Positions 54,212 through 63,904 are shown, counted from the first letter of the stretch. The stretch is 64,000 nt of DNA from Caballeronia sp. Lep1P3 (GCF_022879595.1 NZ_CP084265.1:806001-870000), one strand, 5' to 3'. Notes: generated by a model from the letters alone, not told the origin. Program-made: numbers and translations.

Positions 54212-55402
54212 TCAGGCCATCGCCTGACGCAACGTTTCCTTGAACTGCCCGAGTGTATTGCGTTCCAGCAGATGACCCGCCGCAACGGGGCGCGTGCGTC
54301 GCGCGAGAACATCGTCGAGTGCGCGGTTGATCGAAGAAGGCGCGAGATCGTCGATAACAGGCCCGAGTTCGCCCGTGCGGCAGAACCAGCCGATGAGACC
54401 GTCTGCCGTTGCAATCACCGGCTTGCCGAAGCGAAACGCCTGCACCAGCACGCCGCTCATGCCGTAGTGCCCTTTGTAGCCGAGCCACACGACATCGCAC
54501 GCGGAAAAGAGATCGAGCTCCATCTCGCTCGATATGAAGCGGTCGAGCACGACGGGCTTCGGCTGCAGCTTTCCCGCAGCGGCGCTCAGCAACGCACGCA
54601 CGTCGTCGTCCTGAGCACCCGCGATCACGAGTGTCGGTGTCTTTGCGTTGTTTTTACGTTGGCCGAGCGCATCGATCAGTTCGAAGACGCCCTTGCGATC
54701 GTTGATCGCGCCGTAGACGAGCACATGCGCGCCTTCGCCGAGACCGAGCCGTTGCCGCGCCGCCGATGGCTTCGCTGCGCGCGCATCGGGAAAGGGATCG
54801 GCAAGATATTCGATGGCAGTGCCCGATGCCGTGCCTGAAGTCCGTGCATTGCGCTTCCACCAGTCGGGCAAGGTCGGATCGATGGTGAGCAGCGTCTTCA
54901 TGCCGCCTACGCGAATCGCGCGCGCGAAGAGCTTCGACTTCACCGCATTGACGAGCGGACGGCGCGGCGCGCGCACGCCGACGAGATGATGATGAAAGTT
55001 CGAGCGCATCGTGACGCCGACCCACGGCGTCTTGCCGAAGGGCGAGCGCAGAAAGGGCAGCGCGAGCAGGAAGTAATCGACATAAGGCACGACGACGAGC
55101 GCCACGTTGCGCTCGCGGCTCGCGGTTGCATAGGCATGACTGAAGTTTTCATGCGCGCGCATGTAGCTGATCGACGAAAGCCCCTTGCGCGAGCCGCGTT
55201 CGGGCGGCGGCACGAGCATGATGTCGAGCGCGCCGCCTTGCTCCTGAATCTGCTTGACGAGCGGATGGCCTGCATTGCGCGGCTCCGTCACGATCAGACA
55301 TCGATAGCCCGCTTCCATATACGCATTCGCCGCCCATTGCGCATAGCGCCAGCGATGGCCGCTGAAATCAGGCTCGATGATGAGGACGGTATCGTTCACC
55401 AT
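54212..55402 (-). CDS. Family 4 glycosyltransferase
   Basis: GT-B-type protein of 396 residues. The start at 55402 (VNDTVLIIEPDFSGHRW) fits a first strand and loop; a start at 55483 would add 27 arginine-rich residues. The donor domain shows HVLVYGAINDRKGVFELIDAL, LGYKGHYGMSGVLVQAFRFGKPVIA and the preceding DRFISSEMELDLFSACDVV. The usual E of the E-x7-E element appears to be absent (MSGVLVQAFRFG), so catalysis may differ from standard GT4 enzymes. It diverges from the flippase gene. Confidence 0.75.
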   Translation of the reverse strand: MVNDTVLIIEPDFSGHRWRYAQWAANAYMEAGYRCLIVTEPRNAGHPLVKQIQEQGGALDIMLVPPPERGSRKGLSSISYMRAHENFSHAYATASRERNVALVVVPYVDYFLLALPFLRSPFGKTPWVGVTMRSNFHHHLVGVRAPRRPLVNAVKSKLFARAIRVGGMKTLLTIDPTLPDWWKRNARTSGTASGTAIEYLADPFPDARAAKPSAARQRLGLGEGAHVLVYGAINDRKGVFELIDALGQRKNNAKTPTLVIAGAQDDDVRALLSAAAGKLQPKPVVLDRFISSEMELDLFSACDVVWLGYKGHYGMSGVLVQAFRFGKPVIATADGLIGWFCRTGELGPVIDDLAPSSINRALDDVLARRTRPVAAGHLLERNTLGQFKETLRQAMA

Positions 55403-55771
55403 GAAAGTCGCATCCGGCTCGTAGGTTTTGATGTGAAGGACGCGAGTGCGCCGAACATCGAACGTAACATCGTGCGCGCGCACTCGATGGCCATATTTGA
55501 GCGTTTATCCGCGTCGCGCGATGTGGTGAAGAACACCAAGCGATCGGTCGGCGCGCCATCGCATGCATTCAGAGCCGATTTGAACTACGCGTTGGCGTCC
55601 GCAACGCACGCGGCCACGCTACTTTTGCGCCAGTCGTCTGAGAAGAAGCGCGGCCACGCGCGCACCCGTCATCCGGATACGGTGCGCGAAGCGTGGCGCG
55701 CAAGGTGGAAACGCGCGATACCGACATATCGCGGCGCCATCAATCGAACCATAGCAGCGCGGGGAAACTGA
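55403..55771. other. Divergent intergenic region of about 370 bp
   Basis: Lies between the divergent glycosyltransferase and flippase genes. It should contain two promoters. No clear -10/-35 or repeat was picked out. Confidence 0.4.
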
Positions 55772-57019
55772 GTGAGATCTGTCCGGCTATCTTTTTTGCC
55801 AGCGCGCGCGCGATTCGAGCACGATGCGGCGTTCTGGGTGTTGTTGCAGCAAGTGGTGGTGCGCGGCTTCGTCGCCGTCAAGTTTCTGGCCATCGGACGC
55901 ATATTGGGGCCGGCCGCGATCGGCGCGGTGAGCATCGCGCTGCTCGCCGTGGCCATCGCCGAATCGTTGTCCGATACGGGACTCGCGCAAGCCGTCGTGC
56001 AGGGACGCGATGCGCCGACACATGACGAGCTCGGCTCCGTATGGGCGACGCTCGCAATGCGCGGTCTTCTCATCGGCCTCCTGCTTGCCGCGCTCGCGCC
56101 GCTGATGACGAGCCAGTTCCACATGAGCGGGTCCATCGGCCTCATTCTGCTCGCGGCCGTCTTGCCGATCGTGCGCGGCATCGCATCGCCGGCGTATTTC
56201 GTCGTCACGCGGCAACGCGGCTTTCAGAAGCTCGCGGGCGTGGAGACGACGGCGGCATTCACCGACTGCGCCGTCGGGCTCGTATGCGCGCTGTCCGGCG
56301 CGGGCGCCTATTCGGTGCTCATCGGCCTCGTCGCGGGCGAAGTGCTCAAGACCACGCTGACGTGGACCGCCATGTCGCCGCGTCCGCCCATTCGCTTCTC
56401 GTTCGCGGGCATTTCGCATTACGTGAACTTCAGCCGCTGGATCTGGGCGGGCAGCGTCGTGAATCTTCTGCTCAATCAGTTCGACAAGGTCGTCGTCGCG
56501 AAACTGCTCGGGCCGCTGCAACTGGGCGCCTATCAGATGTCGTCGAAGCTCGCGCAGATGTTGCTCGCCGATGCCGCCATCGCGATGTCGCAGTATCTCT
56601 TTCCCACGTTCTCCGAGCATCATCGGCGCGACGTGCAGGGCGCGCGCAGGCTCTTTCGCCGTTATCTGCTGCTCGCGGCCGTGGGACTCGCCGTACTCGT
56701 GATCGTGCTGCGCATGGCCGCCGAGCCGCTCTTCGAATTCGTGCTCGGACCGGCATGGCTCTCGGCGGTGCCGCTCTTTCGCATCTTCGTCATCAACATG
56801 GCGATCGGCGCGGTTATCGCGGTGCTCGTGTCGTGGCTGCGCGCAACCGGCATGCCGAAGGTGGCGACGCACGCGTCCATCGTGCAGGCGGTCGTCTTGT
56901 GCGTGACGGTGCCGGTTGCCACGCATCTCTGGGGTGTGACGGGCATTGCGTGGGCGATGACCGCGGGCCTCGCATCGGCGACGGCGTGGATGCTGTATCG
57001 GATCGCGAGGGAGGCGTGA
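55772..57019 (+). CDS. wzx: Wzx-type oligosaccharide flippase
   Basis: Membrane protein of 415 residues with about twelve helices, homologous to polysaccharide flippases of the MATE/MOP superfamily. N-terminal QVVVRGFVAVKFLAIGRILGPAAIG is typical, and a central NFSRWIWAGSVVNLLLNQFDKVVVAKLLGP marks the second repeat. The start is GTG 55772 after GGGGAAACTGA. It would turn the lipid-linked repeat unit to the periplasmic face for the Wzy-like polymerase. Confidence 0.88.
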   Translation: MRSVRLSFLPARARFEHDAAFWVLLQQVVVRGFVAVKFLAIGRILGPAAIGAVSIALLAVAIAESLSDTGLAQAVVQGRDAPTHDELGSVWATLAMRGLLIGLLLAALAPLMTSQFHMSGSIGLILLAAVLPIVRGIASPAYFVVTRQRGFQKLAGVETTAAFTDCAVGLVCALSGAGAYSVLIGLVAGEVLKTTLTWTAMSPRPPIRFSFAGISHYVNFSRWIWAGSVVNLLLNQFDKVVVAKLLGPLQLGAYQMSSKLAQMLLADAAIAMSQYLFPTFSEHHRRDVQGARRLFRRYLLLAAVGLAVLVIVLRMAAEPLFEFVLGPAWLSAVPLFRIFVINMAIGAVIAVLVSWLRATGMPKVATHASIVQAVVLCVTVPVATHLWGVTGIAWAMTAGLASATAWMLYRIAREA

Positions 57020-57229
57020 GCGCGCGGCATCGCACGATGAATCGGTAAGGGCTACGCATGGCCTCGAAGTGATCGCGCGCGCCGGCAAAACAATGCTGGC
57101 GCGCGCTTCGTTTTTGGCCTATCAAGAAAGCGCGTTGCATCGACGTGCATTGCGATCGACGCACAAGGCGCGTCATAAAAGCGCCATGCAACGCGCCGCC
57201 ATCCGCCGACCACGATCCGAGGAACTGCA

Positions 57230-57925
57230 ATGTCCACCATGCTCAGCATCTCGACGCCCGACGGCGATTTCGACGCCTACGTCGCTTATCCGGCGCAAAC
57301 GCCCGCGCCTGCGGTCGTCGTGCTGCAGGAGATTTTCGGCATCAACGGCGACATGCGCGAAACCACCGACGAATACGCGCGTCAGGGCTATGTCGCGCTA
57401 TGTCCGGACCTGTTCTGGCGGCTGGAACCGAACGTGAATCTCACTGATCGCACCGAAGCCGAATGGCAACAGGCGATGAAGTACTACAACGCGTTCGATC
57501 TGAATACCGGCGTGGAAGATATCGCGGCGACCATCGGCTTTGCGCGCGGACTTTCAGAAGTGCGGGGCAGTATCGGCTCGATCGGCTTCTGTCTCGGCGG
57601 GCTGCTTTCGTTCCTGACGGCCGCGCGCACCGACGTCGATGCAGCCGTCTCGTACTACGGCGGCGGCACGGACAAGCACCTCGAAGAACTTCCCAAGATT
57701 TCGAAGCCCTTGCTGATTCATCTTGCCGAAGAAGACGAATTCATCGACGCCGATGCGCGTAATCGCGTGCTCACAGCCGTGAAAGGACACGCGAACATCG
57801 AGGCGTACACGTACCCCGGATGCCATCATGCGTTCGCGCGCAATCAGGGCGCGCACTACGACGCGAACGCGGCGCGGCTCGCCAATGGCCGCACCGCCGA
57901 GTTCTTCGAAAAGCACCTGAAATAG
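57230..57925 (+). CDS. Dienelactone hydrolase family protein
   Basis: Alpha/beta hydrolase of 231 residues, homologous to carboxymethylenebutenolidase. The catalytic triad is visible: Cys121 in GFCLGG, Asp169 in AEEDEF and His200 in GCHHAF. The length and motifs are normal, so it should cleave dienelactone-like esters or related small esters. It stands between two glycan loci without an obvious pathway link, and is probably an unrelated housekeeping or catabolic gene. Confidence 0.92.
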   Translation: MSTMLSISTPDGDFDAYVAYPAQTPAPAVVVLQEIFGINGDMRETTDEYARQGYVALCPDLFWRLEPNVNLTDRTEAEWQQAMKYYNAFDLNTGVEDIAATIGFARGLSEVRGSIGSIGFCLGGLLSFLTAARTDVDAAVSYYGGGTDKHLEELPKISKPLLIHLAEEDEFIDADARNRVLTAVKGHANIEAYTYPGCHHAFARNQGAHYDANAARLANGRTAEFFEKHLK

Positions 57926-57940
57926 GGCCTCGAATGAAAA

Positions 57941-57964
57941 ACGCCGCCCGGAGGAGGGCGGCGT
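57941..57964 (-). terminator. Hairpin terminator between converging genes
   Basis: Nine-bp stem ACGCCGCCC/GGGCGGCGT around a six-base loop. The A run before it on the plus strand becomes a T run on the minus strand, so it mainly ends transcription of the glycan operon to the right. Confidence 0.75.
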
Positions 57965-57982
57965 CGGCGCAATAAAAAAGCG

Positions 57983-59092
57983 TTACTTCTTCAGCGGATG
58001 CGGCCTGCGAAACACGAGCCAGCGCGGCGCCCTGAAGCGCACGATGCTGACATAGAGCCACACGTAAGTGGCCGCGAACACCATCACGAAGCAGAAGAGA
58101 TGCAGCGTGTGACGCCAGAAAAGCGTTGCCGGAATCACGGCGACGAGACACAGCAGCCACAGATACGGTGACGTGAGCGAGTTGCGCCGCGTGAGTTCAC
58201 GCGCGTTCTGCACGCCGACGGCCCAGCGCATCAGCCGCTTGTAGACGAGCATGTGCAGATGCACGCCATCCGGAATGCCCGGCGACATGCCGCGAATGAA
58301 CTTCTTGCGGTAGATCGAGAAGCAGGTCTCGAAGATCGGGTACATGAAGAGCAGCACCGGGTACCACGCGGATACATCGCGGTTGCGCATGACGAGCATG
58401 ATCGAAAGTTCGCCGAGCATGAAACCGACGAAGTACGCGCCGCCATCGCCGAGAAAGATGAGGCCGGCCGGGAAGTTCCAGATGAAGAAGCCCATGACCG
58501 CGCCCATCATGATGAGCGAGCCGGACAGCACGATCGGGTCGTGCACCTGAAACGCCACATACGCAAGCGACGCGAACATCATGAACGAGACCATCGAAGC
58601 CAGGCCGTTGAAGCCGTCGATGATGTTCACCGCGTTGGCGAGCGCCGCGACCGCGAGCACCGTCACGGCGCACGAGACCACTGCATACGACAGCACGAAA
58701 TCGAGCGGCGGCACGCTGATGCGCGTGACCGCGATACCGAGCAGCGCATAGGCGAGACCGGCTGCGGCCATCGTGCAGATGAGCCGCGCGAGCGGCGTCA
58801 CGCGCTTGGTGAGATCTTCGATGAGGCCCGCGAGAAACGCGGGCATGCCGCAGGCGATGATGCCGAGAATGCCGGCCGATACGAGCGGGTAGCTCCATCG
58901 CAATTGCACGGCGGAGGCCGTGAGCCCGCACAGAATGCCGACGCCGCCGATGCGCGGAACGGGCCGCGCATGAAACTTCTGCACGCCGGCGAGATCGGTG
59001 TCGCCGAGCATGCCTTCCTGCAAGTGCGCAAACCGCACGATCAACAAGGTCACGACAAGCGAGACCAGAAAAGCAAGCGCGAAACTAAGCAT
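57983..59092 (-). CDS. WecA/MraY-type undecaprenyl-phosphate sugar-1-phosphate transferase
   Basis: Membrane enzyme of 369 residues with about eleven helices. The catalytic loops VNIIDGFNGLA and GLIFLGDGGAYFVG and the HLHMLVYKR segment identify the polyprenyl-phosphate N-acetylhexosamine-1-phosphate transferase family. It is related to but distinct from the WbpL homologue in this window (FNGLA against SDGLAGG). The start at 59092 begins directly with the first helix. It is the last gene of the minus-strand operon and likely starts that glycan. Confidence 0.9.
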   Translation of the reverse strand: MLSFALAFLVSLVVTLLIVRFAHLQEGMLGDTDLAGVQKFHARPVPRIGGVGILCGLTASAVQLRWSYPLVSAGILGIIACGMPAFLAGLIEDLTKRVTPLARLICTMAAAGLAYALLGIAVTRISVPPLDFVLSYAVVSCAVTVLAVAALANAVNIIDGFNGLASMVSFMMFASLAYVAFQVHDPIVLSGSLIMMGAVMGFFIWNFPAGLIFLGDGGAYFVGFMLGELSIMLVMRNRDVSAWYPVLLFMYPIFETCFSIYRKKFIRGMSPGIPDGVHLHMLVYKRLMRWAVGVQNARELTRRNSLTSPYLWLLCLVAVIPATLFWRHTLHLFCFVMVFAATYVWLYVSIVRFRAPRWLVFRRPHPLKK

Positions 59093-59165
59093 GAAAATGG
59101 ACCGGTAGATGACAGCAACCCCGCATCGCCGCGAATGGCAGGCAGCGACGCGAGGCGGCGCGGCT

Positions 59166-60221
59166 TTACGCGAACCCTTGCGGATTCTGCGATTGCCAGC
59201 GCCAGTGATCGGCGCACATGCGCTCGATGCCGTGCTCCGCGCGCCAGCCGATGAGCTTTTCGGCGGCGGCGGGGTCGGCGTAGCACGCAGCGACGTCGCC
59301 GGGGCGGCGCGGCACGAGTTCATACGGCACGCGCTTGCCCGAAGCCGCTTCGAACGCCTTCACGACATCCAGCACGCTATAGCCTTGCCCCGTGCCGAGA
59401 TTGACGACGAAGCTGCGATCCAGCGACTCTAGCGCGGCAATCGCGGCGATATGCCCGCGCGCCAGATCGACGACGTGAATGTAATCGCGCACGCCGGTGC
59501 CGTCGTGCGTATCGTAATCGCTGCCGAATACGCGCAGCCGCTCGAGCTTGCCGACCGCCACTTGCGCGACGTAAGGCATCAGGTTGTTCGGCACGCCCGC
59601 CGGGTCTTCGCCGATGAGACCGCTTTCGTGCGCGCCCACCGGATTGAAGTAGCGCAGCGTCGCGATGCGCCATGAAGGATCGGACACTTCGAGGTCGCGC
59701 AGAATCTGCTCGGCGATGAGCTTCGACTGGCCATACGGGTTCGTCGCGGAAAGCGGAAAGCTCTCGTCGATCGGTACGCTTTCCGGCACGCCGTAGACGG
59801 TCGCCGACGAGCTGAACACAACGTTGCGCACGTTGCGCTCGCGCATCACGTTGAGCACCGCGAGCAAGCTGCCGATGTTGTTGCTGTAGTACTCGATCGG
59901 CTTCGCCACCGATTCGCCCACGGCTTTCAGCGCCGCGAAGTGGATTGCGCCGGTGATCGCGTGTTCGTCGAAGATGCGGTTGAGCGCGGCTTCGTCGCGG
60001 GCGTCTGCCTGATAGAACGCAACGCGCTTGCCCGTGATGCGCTCAACGCGGTTCAACGACTCCGCGCGGCTGTTGACGAGATTGTCGATGACCGCGACGC
60101 CGTAGCCCGCATCGAGCAGTTCGACGCATGTATGCGAGCCGATGAAGCCCGCGCCGCCCGTCACGAGGATGGTGCCCTTCTTGCCCTGCACAGCGTCGCT
60201 CGGCGACATGTTGCCATTCAT
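59166..60221 (-). CDS. galE: UDP-glucose 4-epimerase
   Basis: SDR enzyme of 351 residues interconverting UDP-glucose and UDP-galactose (possibly also the N-acetyl forms). TGGAGFIGSH is at residues 21-30, SSSATVYG near 137-144, and the catalytic pair is Tyr163/Lys167 (YGQSK). GGAGAG precedes the start. It lies 73 bases before the WecA-like gene and 24 bases after the glycosyltransferase gene, in one operon. Confidence 0.95.
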   Translation of the reverse strand: MNGNMSPSDAVQGKKGTILVTGGAGFIGSHTCVELLDAGYGVAVIDNLVNSRAESLNRVERITGKRVAFYQADARDEAALNRIFDEHAITGAIHFAALKAVGESVAKPIEYYSNNIGSLLAVLNVMRERNVRNVVFSSSATVYGVPESVPIDESFPLSATNPYGQSKLIAEQILRDLEVSDPSWRIATLRYFNPVGAHESGLIGEDPAGVPNNLMPYVAQVAVGKLERLRVFGSDYDTHDGTGVRDYIHVVDLARGHIAAIAALESLDRSFVVNLGTGQGYSVLDVVKAFEAASGKRVPYELVPRRPGDVAACYADPAAAEKLIGWRAEHGIERMCADHWRWQSQNPQGFA

Positions 60222-60245
60222 TTTGTGCTCTCCAGGAAGCGCAAT

Positions 60246-61385
60246 TCAGAGTGAAATGCCGGTGATGGCGTGTATTGTGCCCTTGTAACGTTCGACGACC
60301 TGCTTCTCGTCGAATTCGCTTGCGACTTTCTCGCGGCCGCGCCGGGCCATCGCCTCGCGTTCTTCGACAGGCAAGCTCAGCATGCGTTCGAGCTGTTGCT
60401 CGAGGCTGTCCGCGCTCTTGACCTCGCACAGAAAACCGTTGAGTCCATGCTCGACCACTTCGCGGCAGCCGGGCACGTCGGTCGCGACAATCGGGCGGCC
60501 CATTGCGGACGCTTCCATCAGCGTGCGCGGCACGCCTTCGCGATAAGACGGCAGCACGACGCAATCGGCCGCCGCGACGAGCGGGCGAACATCGTTCGCT
60601 TCGCCCAGATATTCGACGATATTCTCGCGCTCCCAGTCCTGCACGTCCGTGCGGCTGATCGCGCTCGGATTGTCGACGCCGACCGGTCCGAGCAACTGGA
60701 AGCGCGCATGCGGATAGCGCTTGCGCAAACGGCGCGCCGCTTCGACATATTCGGCGACGCCCTTGTCCCACAAAAGACGTCCAATCAGGATGAACACGAA
60801 GTCCTCGCGGCGCGGCAAGGGCGCGAGCGCGAAATCGTCGAGATCGACGCCTTCGCCGTGCAGACGTCGCGCGCGGTCGGGATGCGCGAGCAGCTTTTGA
60901 TCGACGAACGCCTGATGATCGTCGCGATTCAGGAACCACACTTCGCGCGGAAAGCGGAACGCGAAACGATAGAGGCGCTTTGCGATCTGCGCGGTGCGGC
61001 TGTGCTGGATGAAGACATAGCCGAGGCCCGTCGTCACGGCGATCGACGGCACGCGCGCGAGCCTCGCAGCGAACGATCCGTAGATATTCGGCTTGATCGT
61101 GTAGTGGAAGACCAGATGCGGGCGCGTTGCGCGATATTCGCGGTAGAGCGCCATCAGCGTCTTCATGTCGTCACGCGGATTCGTGCCTTTCGAAGCAATC
61201 GGCAATTCGACGCAACGGCAGCCCATTTCGATGAGCGGCTCGAACGTGCGGTCGCGCGGCGCGATGATCGTCACTTGCGCGCCGCGTTCGGTGAGCATGC
61301 GCAACACACCGCGCCGGTAGGTATAGATGGCCCATGCCGTGTTGCACACGAGGGCGATGCGTAGGCTCGGCTTGTCGTTGTTCAT
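60246..61385 (-). CDS. Family 4 glycosyltransferase
   Basis: GT-B glycosyltransferase of 379 residues. The start at 61385 leads directly into the first strand (LRIALVCNTAWAIYTYRRG). FVFILIGRLLWDKGVAEYVEAA and LPSYREGVPRTLMEASAMGRPIVATDVPGC are the GT4 donor-site motifs. Members with TTGLGYVF often transfer an N-acetyl sugar in O-antigens and capsules. It is probably the enzyme that adds the second sugar in this operon's glycan. Confidence 0.88.
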   Translation of the reverse strand: MNNDKPSLRIALVCNTAWAIYTYRRGVLRMLTERGAQVTIIAPRDRTFEPLIEMGCRCVELPIASKGTNPRDDMKTLMALYREYRATRPHLVFHYTIKPNIYGSFAARLARVPSIAVTTGLGYVFIQHSRTAQIAKRLYRFAFRFPREVWFLNRDDHQAFVDQKLLAHPDRARRLHGEGVDLDDFALAPLPRREDFVFILIGRLLWDKGVAEYVEAARRLRKRYPHARFQLLGPVGVDNPSAISRTDVQDWERENIVEYLGEANDVRPLVAAADCVVLPSYREGVPRTLMEASAMGRPIVATDVPGCREVVEHGLNGFLCEVKSADSLEQQLERMLSLPVEEREAMARRGREKVASEFDEKQVVERYKGTIHAITGISL

Positions 61386-61411
61386 CCGTTGTTCTTCGAT
61401 TTTCCGCGCGC

Positions 61412-62218
61412 TCAGGCGGGCGTCGCAGACTTGAGCAGCTTTGCCTTGAGTCCGCGCAGCGCGCGATAGGGCAACAGCAAATGCGCGAGGCTCTTCGCGA
61501 CGCCGATCCAGTCGAACATGTTCGCCGCACGGAAGTAACGCAATTGCAGACGCAGCGTTGACAGCGTCTGCGTTCGCCGCTTCGTCGCGCTGATGCCGCT
61601 TTCGTTCAGTTCGTAATAGAGCCCGAATTCCGGCAGATTCGCGCCTTCGTAACGCGTCATGAGACGCAGCAGCAGATCGAGGTCTTCGGCTGCGCGATAG
61701 TCCGCGCGATAGTTGCCCACTTCGCGCACGGCATCGATTCGCAGCATCAGCGAAGGATGCGCGAAGCACGAACGCGCGAGCATCATGCGGGCGATCGACG
61801 CGCATTCTGTCGGCGGCGTGAGATCGAAGAGCGGCGCGCCGTTCGGGGAGACCACATGCGTCCACATGCCGAGCACCGCGACGTTCGGATGCGCGTCGAG
61901 ATACGCGCGCTGCTTCGCGAGGCGGCCGGGCGTCGCGAGGTCGCCCGCGTCGATGCGCGCCGCGTAGCGCACGCCGCGTTGCGCCAGCGCGTCGATGCCC
62001 GCCTGCAATGCGAGCTCGATGCCGCCGTTTTGCGGCAGGCGCAGAACTTCGATGTCGAGGCCATCGATGGCGGGCGCGTGAATCGGCGGCGTGCTGCCGT
62101 CATCGACGATCAGCACGCGCACCGGCTCGCTTTCATCGAACGACAGAAGCGTGCGTTCGACATCGGGCTGGCCGTTGAACGCGGGAAGCAACACGGCGAC
62201 ATCGGAAAGTGCGTTCAT
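61412..62218 (-). CDS. Family 2 glycosyltransferase
   Basis: GT-A glycosyltransferase of 268 residues. The start at 62218 overlaps the flippase stop (ATGA). The GT2 motifs are VAVLLPAFNGQPDV, VLIVDDGSTPP, a variant of the second acidic site in YAARIDAGDLATPGRL, and DYRAAEDLDLLLRLM. Donor and acceptor are not readable. Confidence 0.88.
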   Translation of the reverse strand: MNALSDVAVLLPAFNGQPDVERTLLSFDESEPVRVLIVDDGSTPPIHAPAIDGLDIEVLRLPQNGGIELALQAGIDALAQRGVRYAARIDAGDLATPGRLAKQRAYLDAHPNVAVLGMWTHVVSPNGAPLFDLTPPTECASIARMMLARSCFAHPSLMLRIDAVREVGNYRADYRAAEDLDLLLRLMTRYEGANLPEFGLYYELNESGISATKRRTQTLSTLRLQLRYFRAANMFDWIGVAKSLAHLLLPYRALRGLKAKLLKSATPA

Positions 62219-63477
62219 GCGCGAAGCCGCAGACGAATGTAGTAGAAGTTCACGCACGCCGCCGCGAGATAGCCGCAAGCGAGGCCGATGAGCGCGCCAT
62301 AGCCGTTCATGCGTGGAATCGCGAACGCGTTCACTGCAAAGGCGACGGCAAGCGCAAGCAGCCATTTGCAAAGCAGCACGTATCTGGCCTGATACTTGAG
62401 CACGACGAGATTGCCGATCGCCTCGATGCCCGCGGGCACCGAAAGCCACACGGCCCAGCGGAAGAGGTCCGCCGCGCCCGCATAATTCGGCCCGAACACG
62501 CGCGCGATGATGAAGCCCGCGAGCGCATCGAGCACGAGCGCGCCCGCGATCATCAATGCGCCGGTCATCGCGAAGAGACGCAGCACGTTGCGCTTCACGC
62601 GCGCCGTTTCCTGCACGCGATACACAAACGCGGGCGCGATGGTTTGCGCAAGCATCAGCGCGAGCGCAATCCAGTTCTCGTTCAACTGCTGCGCGGCGGA
62701 ATAAAGCCCGAGTTCCGCGAACGACACGCGATGCGCGAGCATCAGCCGGTCGAGCTTCAGGAACAGATACATGCAGATGAGCCCGAGCCAGAACACCGTG
62801 CCCGCGCTCGCGAAATGCCTGAAGAGCGCGCGATCGAAGCGCCAGCCGAGCGTGCCGCCATGACGCCGCATGTAATACACGACGAGCGCGCCGCCTATCG
62901 CCGCGGCTTCGAGCGCCCATAGCCAGCCGAAGCTCCATGCGCGCGCGCTCGCGCGCACGAGCGCATAGACGAGCGCCGCCTTCGCGATGGCCGTCGTCAT
63001 GCTCGCGATCAACTGCGGCTTGCTATAGGTCATGCTTTGCAGCCACGCATTGATGACGCCGATGAACGGCTCGCGAAAGAGCATCGTGACCGCGAGCCCG
63101 GCGAGCATCGCGCCGACGAGCGGATCGACGCCGCCCGCCGCTATCCATATCCACGTCACGACGAGCGCGATCACCGAGACGCTCATGCGCAGCACGAACG
63201 CGCTGCCGAGCACCGCGCCCGTCTGCGCGGGCGGTTTATCGACGATGGTCGGCACGAGAATCTCCGCGCCGCAGACCCACGTGATCGGCGCGATCACGAG
63301 CAGCAGCGTGTTCGCGTATTGCCACTTGCCGAAGGCATCGGGACCGAGATAGCGCGCGAGAAGACCCGAAATGACGATGGCCACCGCGATCTGCGTGAGG
63401 CGTTCGAGTCCGAGCCAGACGATGTTCGCAAGCGCGCGGGCAACGTCCGGATTGCCCGAGCGCGCGAGGACTTTCAT
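62215..63477 (-). CDS. Wzx-type flippase of the second glycan operon
   Basis: Membrane protein of 420 residues with about twelve to fourteen helices in the oligosaccharide flippase family (ANIVWLGLERLTQIAVAIVISGLLARYLGPDAFG at the N-terminus). The start at ATG 63477 is preferred; GTG 63498 is an alternative. The stop overlaps the GT2 start. It is the first gene of the minus-strand operon. No polymerase gene accompanies it in the operon. Confidence 0.88.
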   Translation of the reverse strand: MKVLARSGNPDVARALANIVWLGLERLTQIAVAIVISGLLARYLGPDAFGKWQYANTLLLVIAPITWVCGAEILVPTIVDKPPAQTGAVLGSAFVLRMSVSVIALVVTWIWIAAGGVDPLVGAMLAGLAVTMLFREPFIGVINAWLQSMTYSKPQLIASMTTAIAKAALVYALVRASARAWSFGWLWALEAAAIGGALVVYYMRRHGGTLGWRFDRALFRHFASAGTVFWLGLICMYLFLKLDRLMLAHRVSFAELGLYSAAQQLNENWIALALMLAQTIAPAFVYRVQETARVKRNVLRLFAMTGALMIAGALVLDALAGFIIARVFGPNYAGAADLFRWAVWLSVPAGIEAIGNLVVLKYQARYVLLCKWLLALAVAFAVNAFAIPRMNGYGALIGLACGYLAAACVNFYYIRLRLRA

Positions 63478-63904
63478 GCGTGGATTCCAGGCATGCACCG
63501 TGCTACCGCAGCCTCTTCGCCGGGCGAACGTATGCCAGAGCCGGTGAAGTTTTGTGCGTTTGCGCGCGAAGGCGCCTCATTCGTCGGGGCAGAGGCGAAA
63601 GAGCGTATAGGCATTGGATTAGAATGAATGCGCAGGCTTGGGACTGCGGCGCGCAACGTGAAAAGCGCTGAAAGACAGCGATTATAAGTGCGAACCGAAG
63701 CCCGGCCTTCGCTACGGATCGTTCTCTCGTTCGCGAGGGTTCGGCACTCATGCGCAGCTTCGTCATGTCACGACTGGCAGTCGTTCGCGCGCATGTCGGC
63801 AGGCTCGGGCGCGCCCGAAAACGCCATCGCCTTGCCAACATGCGCGCCCTCATGGCTGCATCGCCGAGAATTCATCAATCAAATACAGAAGAGGTAGCCA
63901 TCTC
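63478..63904. other. Divergent intergenic region of about 430 bp
   Basis: Lies between the divergent flippase and phosphomannomutase genes and should contain both promoters. No reading frame has support and no obvious promoter pair was found. Confidence 0.4.
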
